From assembly GCA_041746615.1 (NCBI GenBank), contig JBGTGS010000109.1, positions 1 through 21,810 on the forward strand: a DNA stretch of 21,810 nt. Direction: 5' to 3'. This document shows positions 1 through 8,183 of this stretch, in pieces. The translations under genes were made by a program, and so were the position numbers. The notes beneath the pieces were generated by a model. It made no database searches, was not told the origin of the DNA, and saw only the letters and a program-made list of their open reading frames with translations. The number at the start of each line of letters is the position of its first letter. Position 1 is the first letter of the stretch. The stretch is from CAMAXB01 sp041746615 (lineage in GTDB: Bacteria; Verrucomicrobiota; Verrucomicrobiia; Opitutales; Opitutaceae).

Positions 1-469
1 CGCGCTGGCGCTCGCCCTGGGACAGGTGGGCCCACTCACGGCCGGCCAGCGTCCCCACCCCGGCCATCCTCATGGCCTTCATCGCCGCCACCCGGTCCGC
101 CCGCGTGACCGGAGCCCACAGGTCCAGCTGCGCATAGCGGCCGCTGATAACGGTCTCGATCGCCGCTTCGGCCGGGGGGATCTGCGCCTGGAGCGACGAG
201 CTGACCATGCCGATGTGATCGCGGAGATCCCGCCAGTCGCTTTCCCCGTAACGTTGCCCCAGTAATACAATATCCCCCGCGCTGGAGGTGAGATAACCGG
301 TGAGCGCCCGGAGCAATGAAGTCTTACCGCACCCGTTCGGTCCAAGGATGACCCAGTGCTGGCCCGGATCGACCCGCCAATCCACCCCATTGAGCAGAGA
401 GACCGCACCCCGTTTGATCGTGAGGCCGGAAACCTGGAGGACGGGCGGACGATTGGAGGCAACACACAT
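1..469 (-). CDS. ABC transporter ATP-binding protein (ModF/COG1119-like), C-terminal part cut off by window edge
   Basis: Reading the minus strand from 469 to the window edge gives about 156 residues of an ABC ATPase. The Walker A motif GPNGCGKTSLL lies near residues 44-54, a Q-loop-like SSSLQAQ follows at about residue 90, and the signature LSQGERQR sits at the cut end; Walker B, D-loop and H-loop lie outside the window. The spacing and the stretch SGRYAQLDLWAPVT resemble the single-subunit ATPases annotated as ModF or iron/molybdate-type, but no permease is visible, so the substrate is unknown. The ATG at 469 gives a short leader before PPVLQVSGLTI. An in-frame ATG at 487 has a slightly better-spaced AGGG and is an alternative. 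It is divergent from the gene at 668. The ATPase fold is certain; transport role and substrate are not. Confidence 0.9.
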   Translation of the reverse strand, partial: MCVASNRPPVLQVSGLTIKRGAVSLLNGVDWRVDPGQHWVILGPNGCGKTSLLRALTGYLTSSAGDIVLLGQRYGESDWRDLRDHIGMVSSSLQAQIPPAEAAIETVISGRYAQLDLWAPVTRADRVAAMKAMRMAGVGTLAGREWAHLSQGERQR

Positions 470-667
470 ACCTTCTACGCTCCACATCCGGCACCCTGCG
501 GTCAATGACAGGATGGACCCATTCCGGTCGCCACCAGACTGCCAAAGTCCACCCTCGTGACCTTCACTATCCGACTGCTGGAACGACCACCACATCGGGT
601 AATAATGCCCCCCCCGATTACCCCTAAAATCCTTGAAAGAATAGGCTAGCAATAACATAAGGAGTCC

Positions 668-1531
668 ATGGCTAAAGCAACGATCGTACTCCTCACCCTG
701 CTCTTTGGATCTGCGCTAATGTACGCGGAGACCCGACCAACGATCACATGGGCTTCCATCCCCGCCGGCACCTTTACCATGGGCAGCCCCGAATCCGAAA
801 CAGGCAGAGGCCCCCAGGAGCATCAGTATGAAGTAACCTTGAGCGCCTTCAAGATGAGCACGCACGAGATTACGTTCGAGCAGTTCGCGGCCTTCGTTAA
901 GGCGACCGGCTACGTCACCGATGCCGAAAAGGGAACCGGTGGTTATTACGGCGTCGAAATATGGAATGCCAATAACGAGCCTGAGTTTAGAGAAGGCATC
1001 AACTGGAGGCACGATGAATATGGGAACGTCCGGATTCCGGCGGAATACAATCACCCGGTAATCCATGTCAGCTGGTACGACGCCGTTGCCTTCGCCGAAT
1101 GGATGGGCTGTCGCCTGCCCACGGAAGCTGAATGGGAGTACGCTTGCCGAGCCGGGACCACGACTACCTTCTCTTTTGGAAATAATCTTACCACCGCCCA
1201 GGCAAATTACGATGGGAGAAGACCGTACAAGAACAGCCCTCAAGGCCAGTACCGTCGGAAATCAATGCCCGTCGGCAGCTTCGAGCCCAACGCGTGGGGC
1301 CTATACGATATGCATGGCAACGTGCTGGAGATCTGCCTTGATTGGCATGGCGACTATCCGAAGACCGCCCAGACAAATCCCAAAGGCCCCACCGCAGGAG
1401 CAAAAATCGTGTACCGCGGAGGAGCTTGGAATGGCGCCGCCCAAGGCTGTCGGTCCGCATCCCGCCATGGTGCCCTCCCGGAACGCCGAGGCAGCATTTT
1501 TGGCATACGCCTCGTCACTACGGCGGACTAG
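668..1531 (+). CDS. Secreted formylglycine-generating-enzyme-like (SUMF1/FGE-sulfatase domain) protein
   Basis: 287 residues. A hydrophobic N-terminal signal peptide (about 1-20, ending MYA-ET) is followed by a complete FGE-sulfatase fold. Recognisable blocks are IPAGTFTMGS near residue 31, HPVIHVSWYDAVAFAEW near 128, GCRLPTEAEWEYACRAGT from residue 147, the GLYDMHGNV block and a C-terminal YRGGAWNG...CRSASRHG block. In true FGE two cysteines in the last block oxidise sulfatase cysteine. Here only the second (C261) is kept and the first position is G256, so oxidase activity is not expected. Such proteins are often secreted binding or carbohydrate-related factors of unknown role. A good Shine-Dalgarno AAGGAG (659-664) lies just before the ATG at 668. 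No sulfatase gene is nearby. It converges on the gene ending at 1675; the 143-bp gap holds only an 8-bp inverted repeat (1574-1601) without a T-run. Confidence 0.88.
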   Translation: MAKATIVLLTLLFGSALMYAETRPTITWASIPAGTFTMGSPESETGRGPQEHQYEVTLSAFKMSTHEITFEQFAAFVKATGYVTDAEKGTGGYYGVEIWNANNEPEFREGINWRHDEYGNVRIPAEYNHPVIHVSWYDAVAFAEWMGCRLPTEAEWEYACRAGTTTTFSFGNNLTTAQANYDGRRPYKNSPQGQYRRKSMPVGSFEPNAWGLYDMHGNVLEICLDWHGDYPKTAQTNPKGPTAGAKIVYRGGAWNGAAQGCRSASRHGALPERRGSIFGIRLVTTAD

Positions 1532-1674
1532 GGCTCGGAACGGGCTCTCTAGCCGAACCTCCCGTACCACAGGACCCATCCGGCCGGACAGGAGGATGGG
1601 TATCGGCAGCGATCAGCTGCACCGCCACGTTGTCGTAAGTCGACTATTGCTCCGGCGGGAACTGAAAAACGCGG

Positions 1675-2499
1675 TTACTTCGCCCGGGTGGTGGGCTCGG
1701 GGCCGAAGCCTGTGGGGACATAAGATTCGTCCAAGGCCAGGACGATCTTGTCGAGTTCAGCTCCGTCTTCGCGCATGGATATGCGCAGGTCCCGCCTGCC
1801 GGTCTGCTTGACATCCAGGTAGGCGAGCAAGGGCACGCCACCTTCCTCCGCGTGGGTGAGAAAACGGCGATTCCGTTGCCACCCCCATTGGTCGTTGATC
1901 GTCGTGCGCCAGCGCGCTGCGGTGACGGGCCACTCGCCGTCGAGGCCCACGTGGACGGAGTCGTCCTCTGAATTGCTCGAATAGGCCCTGATCCAAATGT
2001 AATAACGGCCAGGCTGGGTGAAATGGACTTGGTAGTGGAGGGTGGCCATTTCGCCCGGCGTGTCGCTGAAGTTCTCGCCATCGATCAGTTTCTCGCCGTG
2101 GTTTTGCCGGGTGTCCGGAAGGGCTTCGACATAGGTCCCACCGCTCGCCTGCTCGGCGTGCGACGGATCGGGGTCGCGCATGCCGAGCGGGAAGGAGTTG
2201 GCGGTGGTGATGTACCATTGCCGCGGGTTGGTGGCGGTTTGCTTGTAGAAATGCTCGGCTTCGATGGCCAGGATTCCATCGACTTCCGCGAAGACCTGGT
2301 CGGCCGTCACGATGGGCTCGGCGAGTTTCGCATTGTGCTTTCTGTTCGCTTCCGAGAGCGGCTTATTGTCGTCGTTCATCGGATACGTAATCTCTGGCTG
2401 GGCCGCTCCGCTGGCGAGGGCCGTGAAACTTGCCGCCAGAGCGATCAGGGCGAGGCGAATGGCAGGGAGGAGGCGGCGGGATGAGGTGGGGAGGGGCAT
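1675..2499 (-). CDS. Secreted protein with carbohydrate-binding-type C-terminal domain
   Basis: 274 residues from the ATG at 2499. The N-terminus is a signal peptide (RR at 8-9, hydrophobic LALIALAASFTALASGA, probable cleavage near residue 31). The body is one beta-sandwich-type domain (about 70-260) beginning EVDGILAIEAEHFYKQ and containing LHYQVHFTQPGRYYIWIRAY, HVGLDGEWP and ISMREDGAELDKIVLA. This pattern is known from planctomycete and verrucomicrobial secreted proteins, where it sits beside or C-terminal to glycoside hydrolase-like domains and resembles CBM/GH115 C-terminal modules. No catalytic domain is present, so polysaccharide binding is inferred only. A TTG at 2553 would extend the frame but runs into the promoter block and precedes no signal peptide, so the ATG was chosen; no Shine-Dalgarno is visible. 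It lies downstream of the TonB receptor on the same strand, with its own copy of the receptor's promoter region. Confidence 0.8.
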   Translation of the reverse strand: MPLPTSSRRLLPAIRLALIALAASFTALASGAAQPEITYPMNDDNKPLSEANRKHNAKLAEPIVTADQVFAEVDGILAIEAEHFYKQTATNPRQWYITTANSFPLGMRDPDPSHAEQASGGTYVEALPDTRQNHGEKLIDGENFSDTPGEMATLHYQVHFTQPGRYYIWIRAYSSNSEDDSVHVGLDGEWPVTAARWRTTINDQWGWQRNRRFLTHAEEGGVPLLAYLDVKQTGRRDLRISMREDGAELDKIVLALDESYVPTGFGPEPTTRAK

Positions 2500-2529
2500 A
2501 TCGTCGGGGTGGGAGTACGAGGATTTTAT

Positions 2530-2630
2530 GAGGCGAGGCAAAAACTCCGGCAATAACCAGAGCTTATTCAGATTATCAAATGCCTCCCGCTATCGCCATG
2601 TATAAAAAAATAAATGCATGTGTATTTGCA
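2530..2630 (-). promoter_or_regulatory. Promoter/operator block, copy A (upstream of the secreted binding protein)
   Basis: These 101 bp align without a gap to 6105-6205 upstream of the TonB receptor, with 71 identical positions by my count. Read on the minus strand the order is ATGCAAATACACA, then TTTATACATGG, then an extended -10-like TGATAATCT (-10 hexamer 2575-2570), then an 18-bp inverted repeat at 2562-2545. The -35 position (TGGCGA) is weak, which suggests an activator. The block ends 30 bp before the ATG at 2499 and lies after the receptor's terminator, so it should drive the gene independently. Confidence 0.7.
2545..2562 (-). promoter_or_regulatory. Candidate operator A (imperfect 18-bp inverted repeat)
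   Basis: On the minus strand CTCTGGTTATTGCCGGAG has the same position relative to the -10 element as the near-perfect palindrome of copy B. Its left half CTCTGGTTA is the same as the consensus half-site; the right half diverges. It would start close to the predicted transcription start, as expected for a repressor site. The regulator is not in the window. Confidence 0.5.
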
Positions 2631-2700
2631 TATGTCGCGGGTGTACCCACTCCGGAATAACGGCTGTATTTCTCACAGGATTGCTCCCCTTAAAGGCGGA

Positions 2701-2740
2701 CAAAAAAAGGCCCGTCGTCTGCGGGAGACGACGGGCCGGG
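2701..2740 (-). terminator. Rho-independent terminator of the TonB receptor gene
   Basis: A 12-bp perfect GC-rich stem (2709-2720 with 2726-2737) with a 5-nt loop is followed, on the minus strand, by seven T residues (complement of the A-run 2702-2708). It starts about 25 bp after the receptor stop codon at 2763. It separates the receptor transcript from the secreted-protein gene. Confidence 0.93.
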
Positions 2741-2762
2741 AAGATCAGGCAACCACCCGGTC

Positions 2763-5700
2763 TTAGAATTCGAAGGTGTTGCTGAGGGAGTAGGTGCGGT
2801 GCGGGAAAATGCCCCAGACAGAGGAACCGTCGGAATTGTTGCCGATGGGACGAAGGCCCGTTTCGCTGAAGATATTGTCGGCGTTGAGCTGAATTTTCCA
2901 ATTCAAGCGGCCGTTATAAATCCTGCGAGAGTAGCTGGCGAACATACCACCGGAAATGACGGAGCCGGTCCAATATTCAACGGTGACATCGGGGACTTTG
3001 GTGGTGTAGTTCTCCAAGCCGCCGATGTTGAAGACGCCGTCTTTCTGGCCGTAACCGGTGAGCTTCTTGTCCTCCCAGCGCAGGGCGGTGCCGATGCTCA
3101 ACCCATTGAGCGGCCCACCGTAGAATTTGTAGCGGCCGACGAAGTTAATCTTGAGTGGTGCCAGACCCCGGTTGGTGGTGCCTTCCCGCAGCAGTTCGTT
3201 GGTAAACTGGCCGGCAAGCGTGACCATTTGAGCCTGCACGAGTGGGCTGGTGGTCGGAGCCGTGTTGTTGGAACCGTCTCTGCGCAGGCCTTCGTCGAAG
3301 TATTTCTTGTAGAAGGGCGCACGGAGGGCAAAGAATTCAAACAGCTCCTTGTTGATGCCCGTGGATATGTTGTCGATTTTATCCACGCTGAAGACAAAGT
3401 CCCAGTTCCGGCTCGGCTGGTAGGCGACCTCGAGTCCATAACCTTCTGAAACGGAGGTCTCCGTGGCGTTGGCATTGTTGGGGGTTGCGTACTGCGTGGT
3501 TACAGTAGACCCATTAACTCCGATGGTGCTCCATTCCGAGAGTCGGCCGGCGAGCTCGAGCGCATTGTAGATGGCATTTTCCATGCCATGGATACGCAAG
3601 CTGGCGACACCCGAGCTGGAACTCGCAAACAATTGGGAGGACTTGAAGTAGGTGAGCTTAACATCCAGTTTGTTATCCAAAAGGGTGAATGCGACGCCGG
3701 CCTCTTCGGTCTTGCCGCTTTGTGGAGGAATGGAGCGGTAAAGATTGTCCAGGCGGGGAGCAGTGGCCGCGAAGTTTTCCGAGCGATTCGCCAGCAGCCG
3801 CACGCTATCGTTGACTTTGAACACGATGCTCTGGGTGGTGGAGGCGCGGCTGAACTTGACATTGGTGCCGGTGGGTTGGAAATCGCCTCGCTCATCGCCG
3901 GGGAGATCAGGGAACGGGAATTCACTGTTGGGCCGGAGCACGCCGAGGAAAGAGTCGACCGTATCCTTGCGCCAACCGAAGAGAGTCACGATCCGGCTAT
4001 CCCAGAAAAAGCTCTGCAGGGAGGTGCCGATACCTGTGTTGGTCTGGACGCTGTAGGTGCGGGCAGCCGCATTATTAATGATGCTGCGACCGACGGTCAG
4101 CTTGTCGGGCGACAATTGCCATGAAGCTGGCGTGGCCAGATTGTTGAAATACAGGTAATCAAAGGATTGGCCAAGGGGAGCCGCCAAAGTGTCGGGGAAG
4201 CCGGTAAAGCGAAGAGCGGTGTCGCCCAGTTGCACCGGGTCGCCCACGTACCACATTTGCAAAGCGGAACGGTTGATGTGACCGACGGGATAGCTGGTGG
4301 CGCTCAACCCGACGGCGTCTTCCAGATACGAGGATTGGAACCGGTAGCTGAGAGTGTCACGCTTGGCGTGGGAATAAACGGCCCCCAAGCGGTGGGAGCC
4401 GAGCCAGCCCAATCTCTCGGTCTTCCGGGCGAAATCGAAATCATAATTGGCCTGGAGCAGGTAATTGGTATAGACGAGATCACTGGCATCGGCACCCGAG
4501 CGGCCGGAAATGAAGGGGCGCAGGAAGTTCGGGTTCACGCGACCGTCCGGCAGGTTCTTGTTAATATCGATGGCGATCTGGTTGGTCTGGGTGATCGTGG
4601 CAAAATACTGCTCATGGTTGCGCGTCTCGCGCTGCACCGTCGCCGATACATAAAGGTCGTCGGTGATGCGCTGATCGACGGTGACATTGATCTTGTGGTC
4701 GTTTTCCCTGCGATAGGAACCGGGCAGGGCCGCGATTTCGACCGTCTCGTAGGGAAAGATGCCCTGATCGGTGACCTGAGGATCGGCGCGCCGGCCGTCT
4801 TGCATATCATTGTTTTCCCGGGAATCACCGGAACGGGCGAACTGGCTGCGACTGGTGGGGGCGACCTGCCCGTTGGTGACCGTGCGATTGGCCGTCAAAG
4901 TGATGCGGTTATCCAGAGGGACACCCCACTGGCCGTTGCCGGGGTAAATGAGATAGGTGCCGGCGTTGGCCGTGTCCAGAGGACGCCGGATCTTGCCGAG
5001 ATTGACGGTCGTGCCATTGGCGAGAGTGAAGATCGTGGCGGGAGCAAGGCCATCGGCATTGGGAACGAGCGGGTCCCAGAAAAAGGCCGCATCGATCTGA
5101 GCCTGGGTCATTTGGGGTGCGTAGGTATTGTACGCTTCCAGCCACTGGGAGACATTATCCTGCGTTGTGCGGAAATTGGGCCGGCGGCCATCGGTGTTCT
5201 GGGCCTCGTAATAGGCCCGGATCGTGGTGCTGGGGGTGGGCTGGTAGGTGGAGGTCAGAAACAGGCGGCGATCCTTATGAAAGGCGGTTTTGACCTTGTA
5301 GTGTTGGTCGTTGTGAAGGGCGACAACCCGCAGGGCCAGTTTTCTGTCTATCAGCGCGCGATTGATATCGAGGACCACGCGGTTCGATCCAAAGTTATCG
5401 AACTTGGTTTCCACCCGGGTGAAATCCCGGAGGATATTGGCGACCTTCGTGGAGGAGTTCACCAAACCGGCCGGCTCGGCCAATCCGAACAAGATCGAGT
5501 TGGCTCCGCGCAGGAACTCGGTGCGCTCGGTGTTGTAGCGGTCGGTGGATCCGATCACTTCGATGAAGTTGATGGTGTTGGTGGCCCGACCGAGGCCGCG
5601 CACCCGGACTTCGCCGGAACGCGTATTGTTATCGCCGAAATCACCACCGACATAACCGTTGTTGCCACCCAGACTGGCGATGTTTTCCTGGTGGTAGGTC

Positions 5701-6026
5701 GAGTCATTTTCGGCCCCGGCCACAAAGGCCATGGCACTGGCCACATCGTTGGCCCCGAGATCATCCAGGAAATCGGTTGTCAGCACGGAGACCGAGGCGG
5801 CGACATCCTTCAGATCAGTCTTGATGCGATTGCCCGCAAGGGTGGACGTGGCCCGGTAACCCTCATCAGTGGCCGCATCGACCACGAAGGGTGAGAGTAT
5901 CACCGTTTCATTACCAGGCGCAGAGGCCGCATTTTGCTGAGGGGAGGTCTGGGCAACAGCCAGAACCGGCACAACGAGAGAAAGGCATGCGAGTACGCGC
6001 TGCCTGAGCAGGGATATCAGGGTCAT
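2763..6026 (-). CDS. TonB-dependent outer-membrane receptor
   Basis: 1087 residues. A signal peptide (about 1-25, cleavage near AVAQ-TS) is followed by VILSPFVVDAATDEGYRATS and the plug domain (about 43-205), which includes VSVLTTDFLDDLGANDVASA, VRVRGLGRATNTINF and TERTEFLRGANSILFGLAEP. The rest is beta-barrel, ending in the outer-membrane-type SNTFEF with a terminal Phe. No N-terminal STN signalling domain is seen. The family imports ligands across the outer membrane using TonB-ExbBD energy. The large barrel and the verrucomicrobial plug signature suggest an oligosaccharide or similar organic ligand rather than a classical siderophore, but the ligand cannot be read from the sequence. The ATG at 6026 has no clear Shine-Dalgarno. 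The gene has a promoter block (6105-6205) and a strong terminator (2701-2740), so it is transcribed as a single gene. The co-regulated secreted binding protein next to it may act on the same substrate. Confidence 0.96.
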   Translation of the reverse strand: MTLISLLRQRVLACLSLVVPVLAVAQTSPQQNAASAPGNETVILSPFVVDAATDEGYRATSTLAGNRIKTDLKDVAASVSVLTTDFLDDLGANDVASAMAFVAGAENDSTYHQENIASLGGNNGYVGGDFGDNNTRSGEVRVRGLGRATNTINFIEVIGSTDRYNTERTEFLRGANSILFGLAEPAGLVNSSTKVANILRDFTRVETKFDNFGSNRVVLDINRALIDRKLALRVVALHNDQHYKVKTAFHKDRRLFLTSTYQPTPSTTIRAYYEAQNTDGRRPNFRTTQDNVSQWLEAYNTYAPQMTQAQIDAAFFWDPLVPNADGLAPATIFTLANGTTVNLGKIRRPLDTANAGTYLIYPGNGQWGVPLDNRITLTANRTVTNGQVAPTSRSQFARSGDSRENNDMQDGRRADPQVTDQGIFPYETVEIAALPGSYRRENDHKINVTVDQRITDDLYVSATVQRETRNHEQYFATITQTNQIAIDINKNLPDGRVNPNFLRPFISGRSGADASDLVYTNYLLQANYDFDFARKTERLGWLGSHRLGAVYSHAKRDTLSYRFQSSYLEDAVGLSATSYPVGHINRSALQMWYVGDPVQLGDTALRFTGFPDTLAAPLGQSFDYLYFNNLATPASWQLSPDKLTVGRSIINNAAARTYSVQTNTGIGTSLQSFFWDSRIVTLFGWRKDTVDSFLGVLRPNSEFPFPDLPGDERGDFQPTGTNVKFSRASTTQSIVFKVNDSVRLLANRSENFAATAPRLDNLYRSIPPQSGKTEEAGVAFTLLDNKLDVKLTYFKSSQLFASSSSGVASLRIHGMENAIYNALELAGRLSEWSTIGVNGSTVTTQYATPNNANATETSVSEGYGLEVAYQPSRNWDFVFSVDKIDNISTGINKELFEFFALRAPFYKKYFDEGLRRDGSNNTAPTTSPLVQAQMVTLAGQFTNELLREGTTNRGLAPLKINFVGRYKFYGGPLNGLSIGTALRWEDKKLTGYGQKDGVFNIGGLENYTTKVPDVTVEYWTGSVISGGMFASYSRRIYNGRLNWKIQLNADNIFSETGLRPIGNNSDGSSVWGIFPHRTYSLSNTFEF

Positions 6027-6104
6027 TGGATTGGTGGGGTATTACGTGTGCTGTCCGATAATCGGAAACACCGGTAGGTTTTATGCTTATAGAGCCAAGT
6101 TTGC

Positions 6105-6205
6105 GAGGGGAGACAAAAACTCTGGTTATAACCAAAGCTAATGAAGCATACCAGATGCCTGTCAGGATAACCATGTATAAAGTGAGAATTATTTGTGCGT
6201 TTGCA
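6105..6205 (-). promoter_or_regulatory. Promoter/operator block, copy B (upstream of the TonB receptor)
   Basis: This is the counterpart of 2530-2630. Minus-strand order is ATGCAAACGCACA, TTTATACATGG, the extended -10-like TGGTATGCT (hexamer TATGCT at 6150-6145), then the palindrome at 6137-6120. A -35 match is poor (TGGTTA). The block ends 78 bp before the receptor ATG, leaving a longer leader than copy A. It occupies the centre of the 282-bp divergent region between the receptor and the gene at 6309. Confidence 0.72.
6120..6137 (-). promoter_or_regulatory. Candidate operator B (near-perfect 18-bp palindrome)
   Basis: The minus strand reads CTTTGGTTATAACCAGAG, a 9+9 palindrome with a single mismatched pair and a core TGGTTATAACCA. 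It lies just downstream of the extended -10, near the expected +1. The symmetry is typical of dimeric helix-turn-helix repressors such as LacI or GntR types; which family binds it is not decidable here. Confidence 0.62.
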
Positions 6206-6308
6206 TTAAACGCTCCCCCATTACTGGCCCCTAAATTTGCCCAATGGGCTGGCATAGATTTCGCTACTTTCGCTCGCCGGAAAGCCGCCGCCGGATAATT
6301 TCCGCGCC

Positions 6309-7820
6309 ATGTCCGTCCTGCGCACCCTCCGCCTGCTCCAGATCACGACCGCACTGACCGGTCTGCTGTCTGCACGCACCTTCACGGTCGTCGTTCACAA
6401 CGTCGAAAACCTCTTCGATGCCGACGGCGTTGCCTCGTATCAAGACTATCAGCCGGACCTGTATACCCCCGCCCATCTCCGAACCAAGCTCAGCAACATC
6501 GCCACGGTCCTCGCCCGATTCGAGGAAGGACGCGGACCGGATCTCATTCTTTTCAACGAGATCGAACTCGACCGCACCCCCGAATCATCCATTTCCAACT
6601 TTAAGAACTTTTTGAACCGACACCGCGCCACCACCTACGAGCAGATGCTGGCGCAGACTCCCCTTCCCAGCGACCTGGCCGGCCTGCCGGCGGAGGCCTG
6701 GCTTCTCAAGGCTCTTCACGACCGCGGTCTCACCGGTTACATGGTCGTAGCTGCCGACGATCCCGCAGCCAACCACGAGGACGGCAACCCCCGCTCAATC
6801 AAGAATGTGATCTTCACCCGCCTGCCGGTGAGGGCCGTGCACAGCCACCCGACGCTCAACGCCCGGCATATCCTCGAGGTGCAGCTCGAAGTCGACGGAC
6901 ACCTGCTGTACGTGTTCAACAACCACTGGAAATCCGGGGCCAGCGATCCCCTCACCGAACCCATCCGCATGGTCAACGCGCGCACCCTGCGCAACCGTCT
7001 GGATGAGATACTTCGGTCCGACCCGCAGGCCGACATCATCATTGGCGGCGACCTTAATTCCCAATTCGACCAAAAGCTGCGTTACCCCACCATGGAGCGA
7101 ACCGCCCTCAACGACGTGTTGCGCTCCCAAGGCGACGAGGCCGGCCTGCTCACACCAAATCATGACCTGTATAATCTCTGGCACGAACTGCCCCCGGAGC
7201 AGCGCGGCAGCGACACCTGGCGCAACGAGTGGGGAACCCTCATGCACCTGATCGTTTCCCAAGGCCTCTATGACCGGCGCGGGGTTCAATACGTGGACAA
7301 TTCCTTTGGCGTCGCGCGCTTCCCCGGACTCAACGCCGACGCTGCCGGCACACCGCTGCGCTGGAGTGCCGATCCACCTGCCGGGCGCGGCTACTCGGAT
7401 CACTTCCCGATTTACGCCCGCTTCACCACCGTGGCCGATAATCGCCCGGACCAGTGGATGTCGCTCACACAGCCCCTTGGCCGCGAAGGAACCACGGCCA
7501 ACATCAACCCCGTCCGCTACGACAGCATTGACCTCGCCGGCATCGCTCTCACAGCAGCCACCCTGCCACCCGGCACAAATCTGCGGGATGGCACCTACTC
7601 AGGCAGGCTCTTCCGCGTGGAGGGTCGTGCCGCTGAAGGCCCCCTGTTGAGAGTCGAGTTTGCTGGCGAAACCTACGACGTGTACAGCCCGGACCCGGCC
7701 ATCCGCGACCAGCTCGCGGCCCAGCGCCGCGCCCGTGGAGCCTTCCGCTTCTACGGCGAACTCGGCACCTTCCGCGGCCAGTGGCAGTTCGTGGTCCGCG
7801 ACGCCAGCTGGGCAAAGTAA
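6309..7820 (+). CDS. Secreted endonuclease/exonuclease/phosphatase-family protein
   Basis: 503 residues. A probable signal peptide covers residues 1-22 (hydrophobic LLQITTALTGLLSA). The EEP fold follows: VVHNVENLF near residue 28 (catalytic Asn), LILFNEIELD near 78 (metal-binding Glu), NNHWKSG near 203 (His), IIGGDLNSQ near 243 (Asp/Asn pair) and GYSDHFPIYA near 363 (catalytic Asp-His). All expected catalytic positions are present. The family hydrolyses phosphodiesters of nucleic acids, lipids or inositol phosphates, so the substrate is open; secretion points to an extracellular or periplasmic nuclease or phosphodiesterase. About 130 C-terminal residues after the EEP domain form an extra beta-rich segment I cannot name. 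No Shine-Dalgarno is evident. It is followed 3 bp later by the ArsC-like gene, suggesting an operon. Confidence 0.88.
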   Translation: MSVLRTLRLLQITTALTGLLSARTFTVVVHNVENLFDADGVASYQDYQPDLYTPAHLRTKLSNIATVLARFEEGRGPDLILFNEIELDRTPESSISNFKNFLNRHRATTYEQMLAQTPLPSDLAGLPAEAWLLKALHDRGLTGYMVVAADDPAANHEDGNPRSIKNVIFTRLPVRAVHSHPTLNARHILEVQLEVDGHLLYVFNNHWKSGASDPLTEPIRMVNARTLRNRLDEILRSDPQADIIIGGDLNSQFDQKLRYPTMERTALNDVLRSQGDEAGLLTPNHDLYNLWHELPPEQRGSDTWRNEWGTLMHLIVSQGLYDRRGVQYVDNSFGVARFPGLNADAAGTPLRWSADPPAGRGYSDHFPIYARFTTVADNRPDQWMSLTQPLGREGTTANINPVRYDSIDLAGIALTAATLPPGTNLRDGTYSGRLFRVEGRAAEGPLLRVEFAGETYDVYSPDPAIRDQLAAQRRARGAFRFYGELGTFRGQWQFVVRDASWAK

Positions 7821-7823
7821 TTC

Positions 7824-8183
7824 ATGAAACCCATCACTGTATACACCTACGCCAAGTGCAGCACGTGCCGCCAGGCCGTCAAATGGCTGGAGTCCCGGGG
7901 CCTCGCCTTCGACGAGAAACCCATCCGCGAAACGCCGCCGAGTCCCGCCGAGCTGAAGCGCATGCTGGCCCATCAGGACGGGGAAATCCGCCGCCTCTTC
8001 AACACCTCGGGCCAGGACTATCGCGAGCAGCAGCTGGCTGGGAAACTCCCGCAGCTTTCCGAAACCGACGCTTTAGCGCTGCTCGCTGCCAACGGCAACC
8101 TCGTCAAACGTCCCTTCTTGCTCGCACCCAGCACCGGTCTCGTTGGGTTCAAGCCGGATGCCTGGGCCACGGCACTCGGCTGA
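7824..8183 (+). CDS. ArsC/Spx/YffB-family thioredoxin-fold protein
   Basis: 119 residues, the normal length for this family. The N-terminus ITVYTYAKCSTCRQAVKWL carries a C-x-x-C pair (C12, C15) and the C-terminal half contains the conserved NLVKRPFLL with the Arg-Pro loop. ArsC proteins reduce arsenate with glutathione or glutaredoxin, whereas Spx/YffB/MgsR-like relatives act in redox control or have unknown roles. The CxxC rather than CxxS/T pattern favours the YffB/Spx-like branch, and no arsR, arsB or acr3 gene is nearby, so arsenate reduction should not be assumed. It starts three bases after the stop of the EEP-family gene without a visible Shine-Dalgarno of its own, so translational coupling is likely. 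Confidence 0.87.
   Translation: MKPITVYTYAKCSTCRQAVKWLESRGLAFDEKPIRETPPSPAELKRMLAHQDGEIRRLFNTSGQDYREQQLAGKLPQLSETDALALLAANGNLVKRPFLLAPSTGLVGFKPDAWATALG

Noticed and set aside
1574..1601. Inverted repeat ACCCATCC...GGATGGGT between the convergent genes at 1531 and 1675.
   Set aside because: Only 8 bp with a 12-nt loop and no T-run on either strand, so calling it a terminator is not supported.
511..2655. A 17-bp similarity between 511-527 and 2639-2655 (GGRTGKACCCAYTCCGG), with a looser echo near 11460.
   Set aside because: 14 of 17 matches is expected by chance among this many window positions, and the surrounding sequence does not align, unlike the 101-bp promoter block.
4167..5894. A 575-codon open frame on the plus strand opposite the TonB receptor gene.
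   Set aside because: It is the antisense shadow of a clear receptor gene, with a low-complexity composition and no recognisable domain; the GC-rich codon bias of the real gene keeps the frame open.
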